DNA of 64,000 bases. It comes from Sphagnum compactum. Taxonomy: Eukaryota > Bryophyta > Sphagnopsida > Sphagnales. The position numbers and the translations under genes were made by a program. Shown here piece by piece: positions 1 through 12,013 of the stretch. The stretch spans positions 10,049,118 through 10,113,117 of the forward strand of contig OZ234503.1 in assembly GCA_965153455.1 (NCBI GenBank). Direction: 5' to 3'. The notes below the pieces were generated by a model. It made no database searches. It saw nothing but the letters and a program-made list of their open reading frames with translations, and was not told where the DNA came from. The stretch's first letter is position 1; each line of letters opens with the position of its first letter.

Positions 1-2591
1 GCTGAATGTGAATGGGTGATTTGGTATGCAAATATATTGTTGCAACATCATAGTATGTAAAACTTCATGATTATGTGACAAATTACCTAGTCACAATCCC
101 ATAAACGTGTTTGAGGTCGATAAGATCATCAATTGGCAAGAGCATTTTCAATGTTCAACAAATTGATGGTATCTTATTTACCAGTGTAAACATGATCGAT
201 GGTTTTAATGGAATGATTTCAATCTTTTCATCGTTTTGATTAACATTAGCGCATTATGCTTTACAAATGAGATTGTAGGTTAGTGATGTAAACATGTACG
301 TTGGATAGACTTGGGTAATGAAGCATACAAACAAAATTGAGATTGGAAGATCCAATTCACACTATGTTTCATATATTTGAAAGAAAACAAAGCATGTTGC
401 CTTTGCTAATCCTCATCTAGTCCATTCAATCCTTTCAAACAAAAATGTTCATATATGACCTAGAGTTCATGCCAAAGTTCCAATAAGTGCTGAATTAGGA
501 GGTTAGGTCATGAGCAATTTGCTCGGTTTGAAGGCAAGATATTCCAATGGAAAGAACATTGAGATTAGCATTTTTGGATGAGGAGATGGGCAGGTTGGGT
601 TTTGCCAATCTTCCCAAGTTTTCATGTATGTATCCGTGTCATGTCCCTCAGGGAGAATTCTCTTTAGTGTCACTTTGGAATTTCAGCAACCAGAGTGTTT
701 GGCACTCCAACTTCAACAAGAGCCCTACACCTGCTGAAGTTGATGATTTCTTCCTTGTGATTGTGTGGGGAGCATCTACAAATAAAATAGTGGAAGAAAC
801 CCACAAGAGGACAACTCTCATAGACTGTTGTGAAGGCTGCCATACTGCAATATACTGGTCTAGACTCTAGACAAAATAGCTTCAGGGTATGGGAATGACT
901 CATGTGAGAATCGTTATTGTTCAGTTCGGTTCTGCATCTCATCTGGTTCCATGGTTGAATTCTTCCTCAGCATAAAAAACACACACACACACACATATTT
1001 CATACAAGCTACCCTGAACCTGAAACAGTTTCCATACGTGCTCTTGAATAAATTATTGCTTATTGAATTTGTAGACCATGACAATAAACCAAGTTCAACC
1101 CAAAAGCCCCACCATTGATTCCACTTCTTTCCACACCCAAAATCATCCAGATTCCATGGAGTTGGGCATGGACCCATCACACCTGAGTAGACTGTGGAAG
1201 AAGAGTATGGACGAATAATAAGAAGTCAACTTCATAAAAGTCCGGATCCTGCTCGGATACCCAAATTTATATTATAAAAATACATAGCAAGTGCCAAGGA
1301 GGATCCTGGATGTTAGAGATGATGGTCCTATGAGCTAGCAGCTTGAAAAGCTACAGAAACTACTACTAGGAGCTGCTGCTTCAGCTTTTATCCTCAATAA
1401 CAATTTCAAAACTTTTTTTCTGCAGAGAAACACTGATGAATATGGGCATAAGAAAAAGCACTAGTAGTTGAGAGCTATAATAACTTAGGTACTTTGCCAC
1501 TGTGGTTGCTTTGACTTTGAAACCACTGAAGATCATGAATCACGTACTTAATTGAAAAAGACTGAACTTTTGGGAACTTTAAAGTGTCCCCATCATACCT
1601 CCTGAGCTAACTTTAGAAATCCCAGATTTGTATGGTTCCACTTGTATGGTGCCCAATTTGTGCAGATTCCATATGAAATTGTACCAGAGGGGTTGCTGGG
1701 AGAAAAAAAGGTGCGTAAATTAAAGAATATAAATTGGGCAACAACTCCTGAATCCTGCCTGATTCTAGTGAGTAAAAAGCAAGCAGAAGAAGTCGGCAGG
1801 CCGTTTGGTTGTAGTCAAAGTCTCATCTGAAGCTTTTCCAAGTTATGAATTTCTTGAAGATTCGCAAGCTGCTCCTAGGCCTCTTTCGCTACTACTAGCC
1901 TAGGTCTCTTCTCAGCTTCCCTTCCCTTCCAAGACTAATTGTTGCAGATCACTGACAGAACAGATCCACCCACAACACCATTTTTCCATTCTATATTGAG
2001 GAGTACAACTTGTAGCTGAGATTTTTTTAGAGAGAAGCACCCACCCCCCAAATTCCAATCTTTCATGCAGCTCTTTCAGGTTCAGCTAGCTAGCTAGCTC
2101 ACTTTCTTTTCTCTAGGTTGAAGCTTTTCCATTGAGCAAACTGCAAGATTCCAGTTCACACATACTTAAGTAATTGTTCCCAGATTTTCCTCAAAGTCCT
2201 TCCTTCCTTCCTTTCCCCCCCTTGGTCTCCCATCATCTTGGACTAGGGTTTTTTCAAACTGGGATAAAAAAAGAGTGCTAGATCTAAAGCTCCACCACCC
2301 CCCACCCAAAAAAAGAAAGGTGACTGTGCAATGGGTTTAGGCCATTTGCAAAAGTGTCAAAAGCTGATGCCCAAATTTCCTTGACCTAATTGAGTCCCAG
2401 GTCATTAACTAGGTTGCATAGCACATACCATATAGTACCATTGGCAGCTTCCACACTAAAAAATTTATGTTATTTTCCGAAAAATGTTGAAAATTTTCGC
2501 AAAGGAAAATATTCTATCTGTCAACAAGAAAAAAATTCTAACTAATTCATTATTCAATAAACATGTGTTGAAGTTGCCAAGGTACTGCGGT

Positions 2592-2593
<2 letters not shown>

Positions 2594-2629
<36 letters not shown>
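2594..2629. repeat. (TC)n microsatellite
   Basis: An almost pure CT dinucleotide run of about 17 units, followed by GTGTCTG. No gene is recognised next to it. Confidence 0.95.
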
Positions 2630-2632
<3 letters not shown>

Positions 2633-2903
2633 CTGCCTTCAACTCAAGTCTTGCTACAGAAAGTTTGTCTGCAAACTCTAAGGTGCAGACTTCTTTGACT
2701 CCCACCATTTCCAGGTTGAACATTCAGATGAACTACAAACCTAGCAGACGGATTTGTTATGAGTATAAAATATATAGCTTGCAATGGAGAGAGTTGTGCT
2801 CTGACGGAAGTCAAGCTAAACTAGCCTAGGCCCAAATTATTCTGATCTGATTCTTTGGAAGTACAGCCATTTGGAATTGGACTACTCCCCCCAGGAATCC
2901 CGG

Positions 2904-3002
2904 ATATTTCACATGTCCAAAGCACACAACACAAAGAAGTGGGGTAGGGATTACATATCTCACATGTCCATAGCACAACACAAAGAGTGGGGTAGAGATC
3001 TA
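2904..3002. repeat. Two-copy tandem duplication, 51-bp unit
   Basis: The phrase TCACATGTCC-A-AGCAC is followed by an AACACAAAG...TGGGGTAG block. It occurs at about 2904-2954 and again at 2955-3002 with a few substitutions and small indels. No coding role is visible. Confidence 0.8.
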
Positions 3003-4199
3003 GTGTGATGAAGTTTTGGACGGCTATCCAAATGTACATCTAGATGCTTGTCATTGGTTTTGCAAAGCATATGAACCTCCCCCACGCCGCCCCCAAATCT
3101 CCTTCCTTAAATGTGACACTTCAGTATTGACATGCATTCATAATTACTAGGGTGGTTTGTGCCATTAAGCCCGTTATTGTAACAACTTAGTTTTACAAGT
3201 GTATATACAAACTTTTTTGTTTACTCAAAATTCAATAACTCCCATACCAAAGGTCTGAAAGTTACAAGAAAACCACCTTGCTTCACCAGTACTCAACAAG
3301 GGGTTTCTGAATGCTACCAATAGTCAAAGAAGATTTTGTTGCAATCAAAGTGTGCATGGGAAACTTCCGTCCTATAGAAACCATGTCAGGCTGTTGAGCA
3401 CATATTGTAACATACTTTAACCAAGTGTACCTATAGGTTTGTGCGAAGTGACACGATTCACATTAAATTTGGCTAAGTCCTTTTGTGGATGATCGACAAC
3501 TGACCTTCCTGATCTACCGTATCTATAAATTATGAAACCACCTCAGTGCAGCAATACTCAGCAAGGGCTTTCCAACGGTATGAAAGTTGCACCCCGAATT
3601 TCACTCTATTTAATTTGTGAACATTAACTGAAGTTCCAGTGATGAAAATACTCAAATTTCAATAACGCATGCATTGCATGTCTAAACATTATTAAATCAA
3701 GTTTGTGGTTTGAAGTTTCTTGTATGGATTCTAAACACAAGAAACCATTGTGTGAAGAAAAAGATACGTGGACAAACATAAGGCTTAATAGGCAACATCA
3801 TGGACACCCAGCCAAAAACATGACATATGAACATGATTACATTTCCAATTGGAAGAAAGTTCATTTGTCAAGAACAAAATCCAGTGGATCATTTTGCTAA
3901 GTTCATTTGTTTTGTTCTAGAAACAGTTAATGCAAGCTCTATTGCAATCCAAAGAGTATTCCAATACAAATTTTCTTTGTAACCCATTTGTGTTTCATAC
4001 TCACGAACTGAGGTAGTCACAAATCCACACAAAATTATTCTTGACTGCCATTTCCCAAAATCATAAACTAAATTTGAGCCTTAATCGGGGTTCTAAAAAA
4101 TCAAATATTCTGGTAAAGGAACCTGCCCTACACCACCAGTTCTTTCATAAAACCCACTTGTTTTTTTGTTTTAAAAAATTTCAAAAACCTCTTTGATTC

Positions 4200-4545
4200 T
4201 GAAATTTTCAAAAACCAAGAACCAAAGGTTCTTTGGTTCTTTGATTTGGAAAGTTTCTTTGATCCTAAACCCTAAACCCTAAACCCAGAACCAGAGGAGA
4301 TTCTTGTTTTGGAAATTTTAAAAAACCAATACCAGAGGTTATTAACAAAATCAAAGAACTACACAACACTGCTCAAAACTTTCACAGACTGTATTCTGAT
4401 TACTGTCCATTCAGTTCAAACAGTGTTTCATTCTGCAGAAGGTTCTGCAAAACCCAGAACTGAAGGTTCTTTGATTCTGAAAATGTTCAAAAACCTGGAA
4501 CTAAGGTATTTTCATTCTGAAGATTCTAAAAACTGAAACTGGTAG
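4200..4545. repeat. Degenerate tandem repeat with embedded telomere-like run
   Basis: Units of roughly GGTTCTTTGATTCTGAAA plus TTTTCAAAAACC and CCAGAAC recur at least four times with heavy divergence. Just over three plant telomere-type CCCTAAA units sit inside at 4264-4286. This looks like an old interstitial repeat. Nothing suggests a chromosome end. Confidence 0.55.
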
Positions 4546-4931
4546 CCAAAAACCAACTTAACCTGCATTTACAGTCTCAAAACACATGGTGTCTGTGTGC
4601 ACTATCTCAAGACCCAACCAACCACTTTCTTCAATTATCTTTCATAGAATGCAAACTACAAAAATTGCATATGTAACAGAGACCTAGTGGCATACCTTTT
4701 AGAATTTAGTGTGGACTCATCTCATCTGTGTTAAAAATCAAAACTGAGAACAAAAGAATGGCCTCCAAACAATATTGTTACAGATTATTCTGACTTTCTC
4801 ATGTGGAGTTTGGTGTTTGCAGATACACACACAGTGCAAGAAAGAGAGGTACTAGACCATGAAACTTCTTTCTTTTCACAAACCCCAAATCCTAGAAAGT
4901 CTGATTTTTGAAGTCTGATCAAACATACCCA

Positions 4932-6699
4932 TCACTTGTGTTTTGCAAGCCACTCCACAATACCTTTTTCTGCCTCACTAAGCTCCTTCTTGTTCCGTAC
5001 ACTCCCCTGACACCCAAAACACAAAGGGCAACTTTAATCAAAGACATAATTATTGAATAAAAATTTCTGTTTCAAATTCATGTCCTGATTTGGTACAAGA
5101 TGTCCTGTTTTTGTGACAAGATACTTGAGCAAGACAATAACAACTACCAGAAAAGAAAAGAAAAAAGAAGGCCTTATCTTCACTGTTTGCTCAATCCCAA
5201 AGTTTGTCAATTTGGTATAAAACCATCTGAATCCAATTGCAAGGATCTAGACTATCTCAAATAGAATTGATGAGTGTTATGACACATTCAAGCAATTCAA
5301 CACAGATGATGGAGGGACATGAAGAAGGAAAGCAGCACATTCTAATGTGTTGGAAGCAATTCAACACAGATAATGGGGGGATATGAAGAAGGAAAGCAGC
5401 ACATTCTAATGTGTTGGAACCTAGTTTGACAAATATGAACGATTTGTTACAAAGAATAATGCCTCAGAAATTTGTAACTCAAACAATGAATGATGAGAGC
5501 TCAAGTCACAAAGGTGGGTGTAATTATTCTAAGGTGTTGGTTGAGCAGCACTAGTTGGACAAATAGGAATTTGAATAGATACCTCAATAAACTCAAAGTA
5601 CTCCTTATAGTTGCGCTTGTAGAAGTCATCCAGCCTCTGCAAATTGCACTGAAAAATTCAGGAGAAAAAATATGACAGTAGAGAAAAAGAGTTCTCATAT
5701 TGTCTGCTTCCAGACTTTGTAGACAATGGTTGGCACTACAATTCTGTAGCACAGGCTTTCCAGTGATCTGGCGGTTTAAAGATGAGATGGAAAAACCCTC
5801 TCATTGGGACAGAGAGAATGCTGACCTCCTTGTCATTTTTGGCTTTGTTTGCACGGGAACGCTCGAGAAGCTCTGCTTCACACATCACCCACCCACCCCA
5901 TACGACAGTCTTACATTCAGAGAGGTTCCACGCTGGGCTTGGCATTGAGGTTCAGAAATTTGCAGGCTCTGAAGAAAGAAAGGAGGGGAAAAAAAATCCC
6001 TAATCCTAATTTGGAAGCTCAAGAGCTTTTGATTCTGTGAATTTTTTCTCAACCTCTCGACTGCAAGGTGGCTGAGTGATAGCATCATGTGACTGATTGT
6101 TTCACCATCCCTTTGAAGCTCCAGGCCCACATTTCACATGTGGTACATATCCCCTTCTTACAGACCCGAAACATGGGGATCAATTGGGTTGCTTGATTCT
6201 TCATCATCCTGAGAGATAGATACTCAGGAAGAATTGAAAACCCACAACCAAGGACTTGCAAGGGAACAGCAATTTTTAGGGCCAGAACCATCACCACCAG
6301 CAGTGACCCGTCATCATGTTTGGGAAAGCAGCTCTTACTTTGAATGAGCTCGTTCTTAGCAGCTGCAGCCGGACCTTCAACCTCTCCTGCAGCCGCATTC
6401 ACAGACCTTGCTACTGTCATGCTGATCAATAATGCAGCACCTGGTAGCACTGCTCTCTTCACCATCTCCCGCCTCCCATACCTAACCAATTCTCCTCCTA
6501 CTCCTGATCCTCCTCTGATTCTATTCTCCTTCTCATCAGAAGCTCTGAGCTGGACAGCTGCAGCCAACAACACGATCCTTCTCCTCGACGACAACCCAAG
6601 AGCAGAATGATTACAAGAGGAGCAAGAGGAGGAATACCCAATAGAGGAGATGGGGTTAAACTGAGAAGCAAGAGCAGCATAGGAAGAAGAATACAACAT
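4932..6699 (-). CDS. PsaN-like thylakoid-lumen protein with Tat-type signal
   Basis: Four exons on the minus strand: 6339-6699, 5826-5872, 5583-5636, 4932-5006, giving 178 residues with every phase closing. Residues 1-70 are Ser-rich and basic, like a chloroplast transit peptide. A twin arginine (R76-R77) precedes a hydrophobic stretch (about 83-96) and a V-N-A cleavage site at 100-102. That bipartite pattern is typical of lumen import by the Tat pathway. The mature part (about 76 residues) is charged and rich in Lys, Glu and Tyr (segments LLERSRANKAKNDKE, RLDDFYKRNYKEYFEF, ELSEAEKGIVEWLAKHK). It recalls the plant protein annotated as PSI subunit N-like, but lacks the cysteines of classical PsaN, so a photosystem I role is inference. 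Met 6699 is chosen because the transit peptide begins there. An in-frame Met at 6735 is possible. Exon 2 ends at a weak GTCAGC donor. Confidence 0.8.
5290..5417. repeat. 64-bp tandem duplication inside an intron
   Basis: Two copies (5290-5353 and 5354-5417) differ at only a few bases, so the duplication is recent. It lies in the third intron (5007-5582) of the PsaN-like gene and does not touch splice sites. Confidence 0.9.
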
Positions 6700-8849
6700 G
6701 TTGTCCAAATCAAAAGTCTTCTGGAAACAAAACACTTGAGAAAGAAAGGCAAATAACCTTGTAACAAAAACAACAACGAGAGTATATCATCCACTGCTCA
6801 TGCAACCATGCTCTGACTTCTTCCTTCTTCTTCTTCTTCTTCTTCACAAACTGGGATTTTGGCAACAAGGACACAAATTCCTTTTCATTGACCCACAACA
6901 AATGCTCATCTTCCTGCTGATGCTGCTCCTCCTCCTCCTCCTCCTCCTCCACTGCTGCAGTCCTTTTTGTCTGACAACAAAGCAAAATGCAACCAAAAAA
7001 GAGTTCACCTATGTTGTTAGAGCATCTCCACCAGCGGATCAGATCAGTATGTGGCTCTGCACTGGAAATCTTGGATGAGGTGCAGCAATCAAACCCCAGT
7101 GAAATTCCAACAAGTTTGGGAATTGTGGATAAGATGGATGGATGATGCAACTCTAACAACATTTTTGAACTACCTACCCCACTAAAAGAAAGGTGATGTC
7201 CTCATCACGTTCTATGTCTCTTTTGCTTCTTTGCCGGTCTATTGTGGAATTCTTCTATGGCTTCTTGGGCATGTTCCATATCAGATTCATTCTCCCAAAA
7301 GTTTTGCAAAAAGCTCACTCAAATAAACAAGGGGTGTGTCACACACATTTGCCATTTACATTAAAAAAAGTATGTTTAAAGGCAAAAGAAGAATGATGAA
7401 AATTCAAATATTTCACCATGCCATGCCAAATTATATAATCTTCCAAAAACCATCCTCTCAAAAACCCTCAAGATATCATAACTCTATTATAACTAATCTC
7501 AAGTTTCAACACACGCCAAAATATCTATCATCTTTCAAAAATCCTCATATCAAAATTTAAGATTCTTTCTATATTTTGGCAACATGTTCGAACCTGTTGT
7601 CTGAATGAATATGGTGACTTCAACAAATATTTCCTCATAGTGTGGTGGCTTGGGCCCATCTCTCCCCCCCCCCCCCAAACCCCCAAATTTTTTTGGGTCT
7701 CTCAAAATGAAAAAAATTGCCCAAAAACAAAACAATGGGTTGGAAGCTAGGAGTGTTTTTGGGCACAATTTGAAGGTTCTGATTGTGGAATTAATTAATT
7801 TATTGGTATAAGGTTTATTACTTTACGAACAAATTAACTGGAAATAAATTGGTTGGAGCGAAACTATCTACATTATCAGAACGAAAAACTATCAATTATT
7901 ACATTAAATTGCAAGTAGATGAGATCGATCGAGTGATTTCTTGAAGATGGAATTGCACATGTTTATGGATTTATCAAGATTCAAGCTGGGGAAATGTCTT
8001 TTGTGATGTAATCACTCTAGCAATTGTCCGCATGAAAAATTGCCCAAATTTGGTTACAGGTCAAAGAGGAAAGTAGAAACTTTTAAGAAATTTTTAACAC
8101 AATTGGCCTTGGCAACCAAAAGAATAATCATAAAAAAATATTTTGTTACAGAATCCCTTAGTTTAAGAGAAAACATTTTGGTCATTTTTTATACAAAGAA
8201 TTCCGAATGAAAACACCCTAGCTGAGCATGGCACGTAGTTGGACTACCTACCTAGTCCAACTCTTCATCCACCAGGAGGTGATTATACCCTTCATTTCTT
8301 GTTGGAACGAATGTAAGTATTTGTTTGCCCAACGCCTAATTGTTGGCCTACCCTTCAATTTTGGGCTAGGGGTGTATCTTGTTTTGGTTGTTTTCTGCAA
8401 TGGATATTAAATCCAATATCTTTAATTATTGTTTATTCATAGTACATGATGCATTTGTCAACATGATCCCAAACATTTTTCTTGGCAAATTAATATTCAC
8501 ATCTTAAATTTAATATTCAAGGTGTGAACAAAGTTATGAACTAATGTTGGGTGGGTATTGATTTTTTAATATACTAGCTAGTACTTGTAATTGATTTTAA
8601 AGACAATTTCATATTAGCTTGATATTAATATTGGATAATTATTTAAACAGTTGTAATTTGTACCAATATTGGGTGTTTTTTTATTTTTATGAAAACCCTC
8701 TGATTTTAGTTCTAAAAATTAGCATAGATTGTTTGATTCTAGTTCCACACATAATCAAAACTGTGAATCTAAATGCAAGTTTAATTTTTCAAAACCTACC
8801 GTGAACTTTAAGTCATACCAGTTTGGTTAGTACTTTGATTACTTTAGAT
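6700..8849. other. 5' flank of the PsaN-like gene and spacer
   Basis: The first 250 bases are the putative 5' UTR/promoter of the minus-strand gene. They contain TTC (6823-6846) and CTC (6926-6950) microsatellites, which read as GAA and GAG runs on the coding strand. Beyond about 7200 the sequence is AT-rich with a poly-C tract near 7668 and a small hairpin (GTTGGACT/AGTCCAAC, about 8239-8262). I see no gene. Confidence 0.6.
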
Positions 8850-8850
8850 T

Positions 8851-11800
8851 ATGAAACACTTTGCTTATTCATCATGTTTTTCTTCTGATGGCTTTTTAGG
8901 TATGGTGTATGAGCTTTTACGAGACTGTTTTGTCCCAAATGATATTGGGAGTGGTTTCAACTTTTTTTTCGAAGTACATGGGCACATTGTTCAAGGTCAT
9001 ATTCCACTTGTAGTATTGCATTTGTTTTCTGCATCTCGATTCTTAGCATTGGAGAAGTAATTTGGAGGCATACATCCCATTGTGATCCGTGAAGTGACCT
9101 ATTGCTTAGTTGCTCGCACTCTATCTATTCAATTTAGGGATAATCTTGCAAAACATTTTAGTCCTCATTAGTTTAGTGTAACAATTTATGGTGGGTGTGA
9201 GACGATGGTTCATGCTGTTCAAGCAACGCAAGATTTGCACCCAAATTGGGTGGTGTTACAAGTGGATGTTAGTAACACCTTCAATTCGGTGTCACGATTA
9301 ACAATTTCTCAAGAATTACGATTTTCATTTGATTATTTAAATCAACTTTTCCCATTTGTTCGACGATTCTACGCATGCCCATCCCCATTGTATATTTTTC
9401 AGGCTTTTTGACATGGGGATTTCATAATCATTTTGTCAAAATTAAGTACACGATAGGGGGACCCATTGGGAGGAATGTTGTTTGCTTTGGCTCACCTTCG
9501 TGTTCTTCGTCCTATAGTAGTAGCCCATTCTATTTGTGTTTTCCTTTCCTTGGTGAATGATACATATATAATAGGTTTCGTATCATATGTGATTTTTGCA
9601 TTAGAACGATTGCAAGATGAGTTATTAACATTAAGGCTTTCAGTGCAACCAATGAAATGTGTAGTTTGGTCTCTTCAAGGGTTGGACCATTCTATATCAC
9701 TTCCTCTTGGCTTTCTTACTCTTGATTTGGGTTTTCGTATTTTGGGCGCACAAGTGGAATTCACATCATTTGTTGAATCATTTGTGGTTGAGGTTTTACA
9801 TAAGGATCTTTGGATGATATTTAATCTCCCTATGCTTGCAAATCTTCAGGTGGCTTTTGCGATGTTTTTGTTGTGTTATGCTTAGCACCCGAATTACTTG
9901 TTTAGTATAATGTTCCCATTTCCAAGTAATTTGCAACATTATGATGAATTTGATACTCGTACCATAGTTATGTTGGAAAAGTTACTTGGTGTGGGATCTT
10001 TTGGTGGTTATATCGATCACTTAGTTTGTTATCAAACCATTTTTCTTGCTTCTTCCAGTAAGTTCAGCCTCCCTTTTATGGTTCGGACTACTGCCCCTGC
10101 ATTCTTGGGGTGTTGCGCATTAATCGTTTTTGCACTTATCATTTGTTTACAACAAGATGATCGCCATATTCTTTTAAATGCAATAACACATGTTGAGACC
10201 AACAATTCCCCGTTCCAGATAACACTATGAGATGTCCGAGCCATGTGACCTCAAGTTGTTTGCTTTCAAGTCCCACCTTTTGAGAGCCTAGTGGTTCAGT
10301 TTTATCCCTAGTTGCAAGCTTCTTTGGCAAATCGTTTATATGAGCATGAGTTTACTTTACTTTTAGTAGACGTTTTTTCAGATATTGTGCGAGCATGTGT
10401 CTATTCATGTGTGGGTCCAATGGCAAGTGCTTAGTAATTAATTCGTCCCACCACACTAGCATTTCATTTATCATCAACCCATTTTCTTACATCACTACGT
10501 ACCCATCTTACCTTGCCACATCCTACAATTGCCCACGTTTCACGATGTCACTGTTGTCGCAACCCTAACCTTGGGCTCACGACCAAAGTAAAGGCTTGCA
10601 AAGGTGCGGGCCAAGAGTGAGCCCGAGAATCACATTTCATGCTCCCAGGAGAGCAAGAGAGTGTGAGAGAATGAACCCCCACACTCCTAAGTGAGTTCCC
10701 ATTTTGGGAGTTGGAGTCTCAATGGACTCTTGAATTTTCAAGGGTCAAAACTCATTGAATTGAAAAGTTCCTTATATCATTAGAAAGCTCTTGGAGCAGA
10801 TGTCTAAAATGGGTTCGTATTACCCATTTGGGTTCTTAAAACATAAGTTCTGGCCAAAAGAAGGGCCGAGAATCAAATTGGCAATTTGACTCCCGACCAT
10901 TAAAAGTTGGGAATCACCTTGACTTCCTTGTGTGCAGGTAGCGTGCAATATACCGTTGGAAAGCTCTCGACGAGGGTTACAACTTTGCTTTAGACCTCAT
11001 CTCAATCAGAGGTCTGCACACAAAGTTATGGGCCTCCAAAGCCACAGGAGTTTCAATTTTGAGAATTTTGGGAATTTCGAGACTCCCACTTGAGAGTCCC
11101 GGGACAAAATGACATTTGGATGCTGATCCTATGGTCAGGCATAGAGTATACTATAAAGGGCAAGGTGGTGGCTTCCCCCAAGTCCAGGCCGTGGTGAATC
11201 TTATGAGTTCATGTTTACTGGTGGTTCCTCCGTGCACCAACAGTGTTCTAGCTATGCACTAACCAACTTGTTGTTTGGTTTGTGCAGGTCCATATGAGTA
11301 ATTGATTGTGAGCCAGGGAGCGTGCCCCAACTCCTTATCCTTTCGTTGTTTTCACATTTAGACTCGCAGTTGAGTCATAAGGAGTTGGGAATGCGTCAAC
11401 TGTGGTCATACCATTGACGATTTATGTACCCATTTGTTTCGGTGCCCTTGTAAAAATGAATGTACAACAACCCACATTACATTTCATGACATTGTTGTCG
11501 TTGTTGCTTTGGAGAATGGAACACATGTTTTGAGGGAGGTCTCCCACCTTTTCCCTCACCACATTCGATGACGAGGGATATTATTATCATTAGAAATGAC
11601 TTCTGAACTTTGATGGACATTGTCATTGTTGACTCGACTCGCACATATATGATGCAGCGAACATCAACGACAACAACACGTGCAGCGACGATGGCTACTC
11701 AAAAAAAAACAATGTCCTATGCCGAACAAACACCAGGTGATGACTTCATTCCCCTTGCTATTGAGACATATGGGTGTTTTCATTCTCGTTTTGATTCATT

Positions 11801-12013
11801 TTTGATTGCTTGTGCACATATCACTATCACACATCATCAGCGATCTTTTTTAGTATCTGCAATACTTATTTCTCACTATCAACAACGTGTGTCCATAACC
11901 TTGCACCGTGTGCAAGCCAAAACGATTCTTTAGCGACCTGCTCCACTTGGTCAAGGTTTTTCATCCCTTCCACACATCATATTTAGTGCACCTTTGTCAC
12001 TAGTTGATTTGTG
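8851..12013 (+). mobile_element. Degenerate non-LTR-like reverse transcriptase element, split by a solo LTR
   Basis: Broken plus-strand frames follow one another in the order expected of a single reverse-transcriptase polyprotein. An N-terminal part (8851-9180) ends near FGGIHPIVIREVTY. Next come a palm segment with VLQVDVSNTFNSVSR (9255-9300) and a GDPLGGMLFALAHL block (9455-9495). The catalytic box reads LVNDTY (about 9550) in place of the usual ADD. A thumb region follows (9600-10230), then a Cys/His region (10530-10554 resuming at 11399) and a conserved tail with RSYAE-like and IALAIETYGCF-like motifs (11600-11935). Stops and frameshifts break it at about 9058, 9411, 9886 and 10231, and the YADD-type aspartates are damaged, so it is dead. 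Family assignment rests on recalled similarity to a repeated plant reverse-transcriptase group. No ends or poly(A) tail are defined. Confidence 0.75.
10555..11398. mobile_element. Solo LTR (844 bp) nested in the RT element
   Basis: It begins TGTCGCAAC and ends GCGTCA, i.e. TG...CA. It is flanked by the same five bases ACTGT (10550-10554 and 11399-11403). Removing the insert and one ACTGT copy rejoins the host reverse-transcriptase frame exactly across a Cys/His-rich stretch, which confirms the boundaries. There is no internal domain, primer-binding site or second LTR nearby. A related copy of about the same length lies at 32040-32874. Confidence 0.85.

Larger units (their letters stand above)
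1..4931. other. Intergenic region with decayed repeats
   Basis: I see no supportable gene here. The sequence is moderately AT-rich and broken by stops in all frames. It holds a TC microsatellite (2594-2629), a 51-bp direct duplication (2904-3002), two loosely similar stretches near 3270-3310 and 3535-3580 that share an imperfect phrase about ACTCAACAAGG, a telomere-like CCCTAAA run (4264-4286) and a run of degenerate GGTTCTTTGATTCTGAAA-like units (about 4200-4545). The 107-codon ATG ORF at 547-870 resembles no family I know. Confidence 0.6.

Noticed and set aside
547-870. 107-codon ATG ORF
   Set aside because: No family resemblance and no splice partners. A minus-strand frame of similar length overlaps it, as expected by chance.
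6344-6610. Plus-strand 88-codon ORF
   Set aside because: Antisense shadow of the first exon of the PsaN-like gene.
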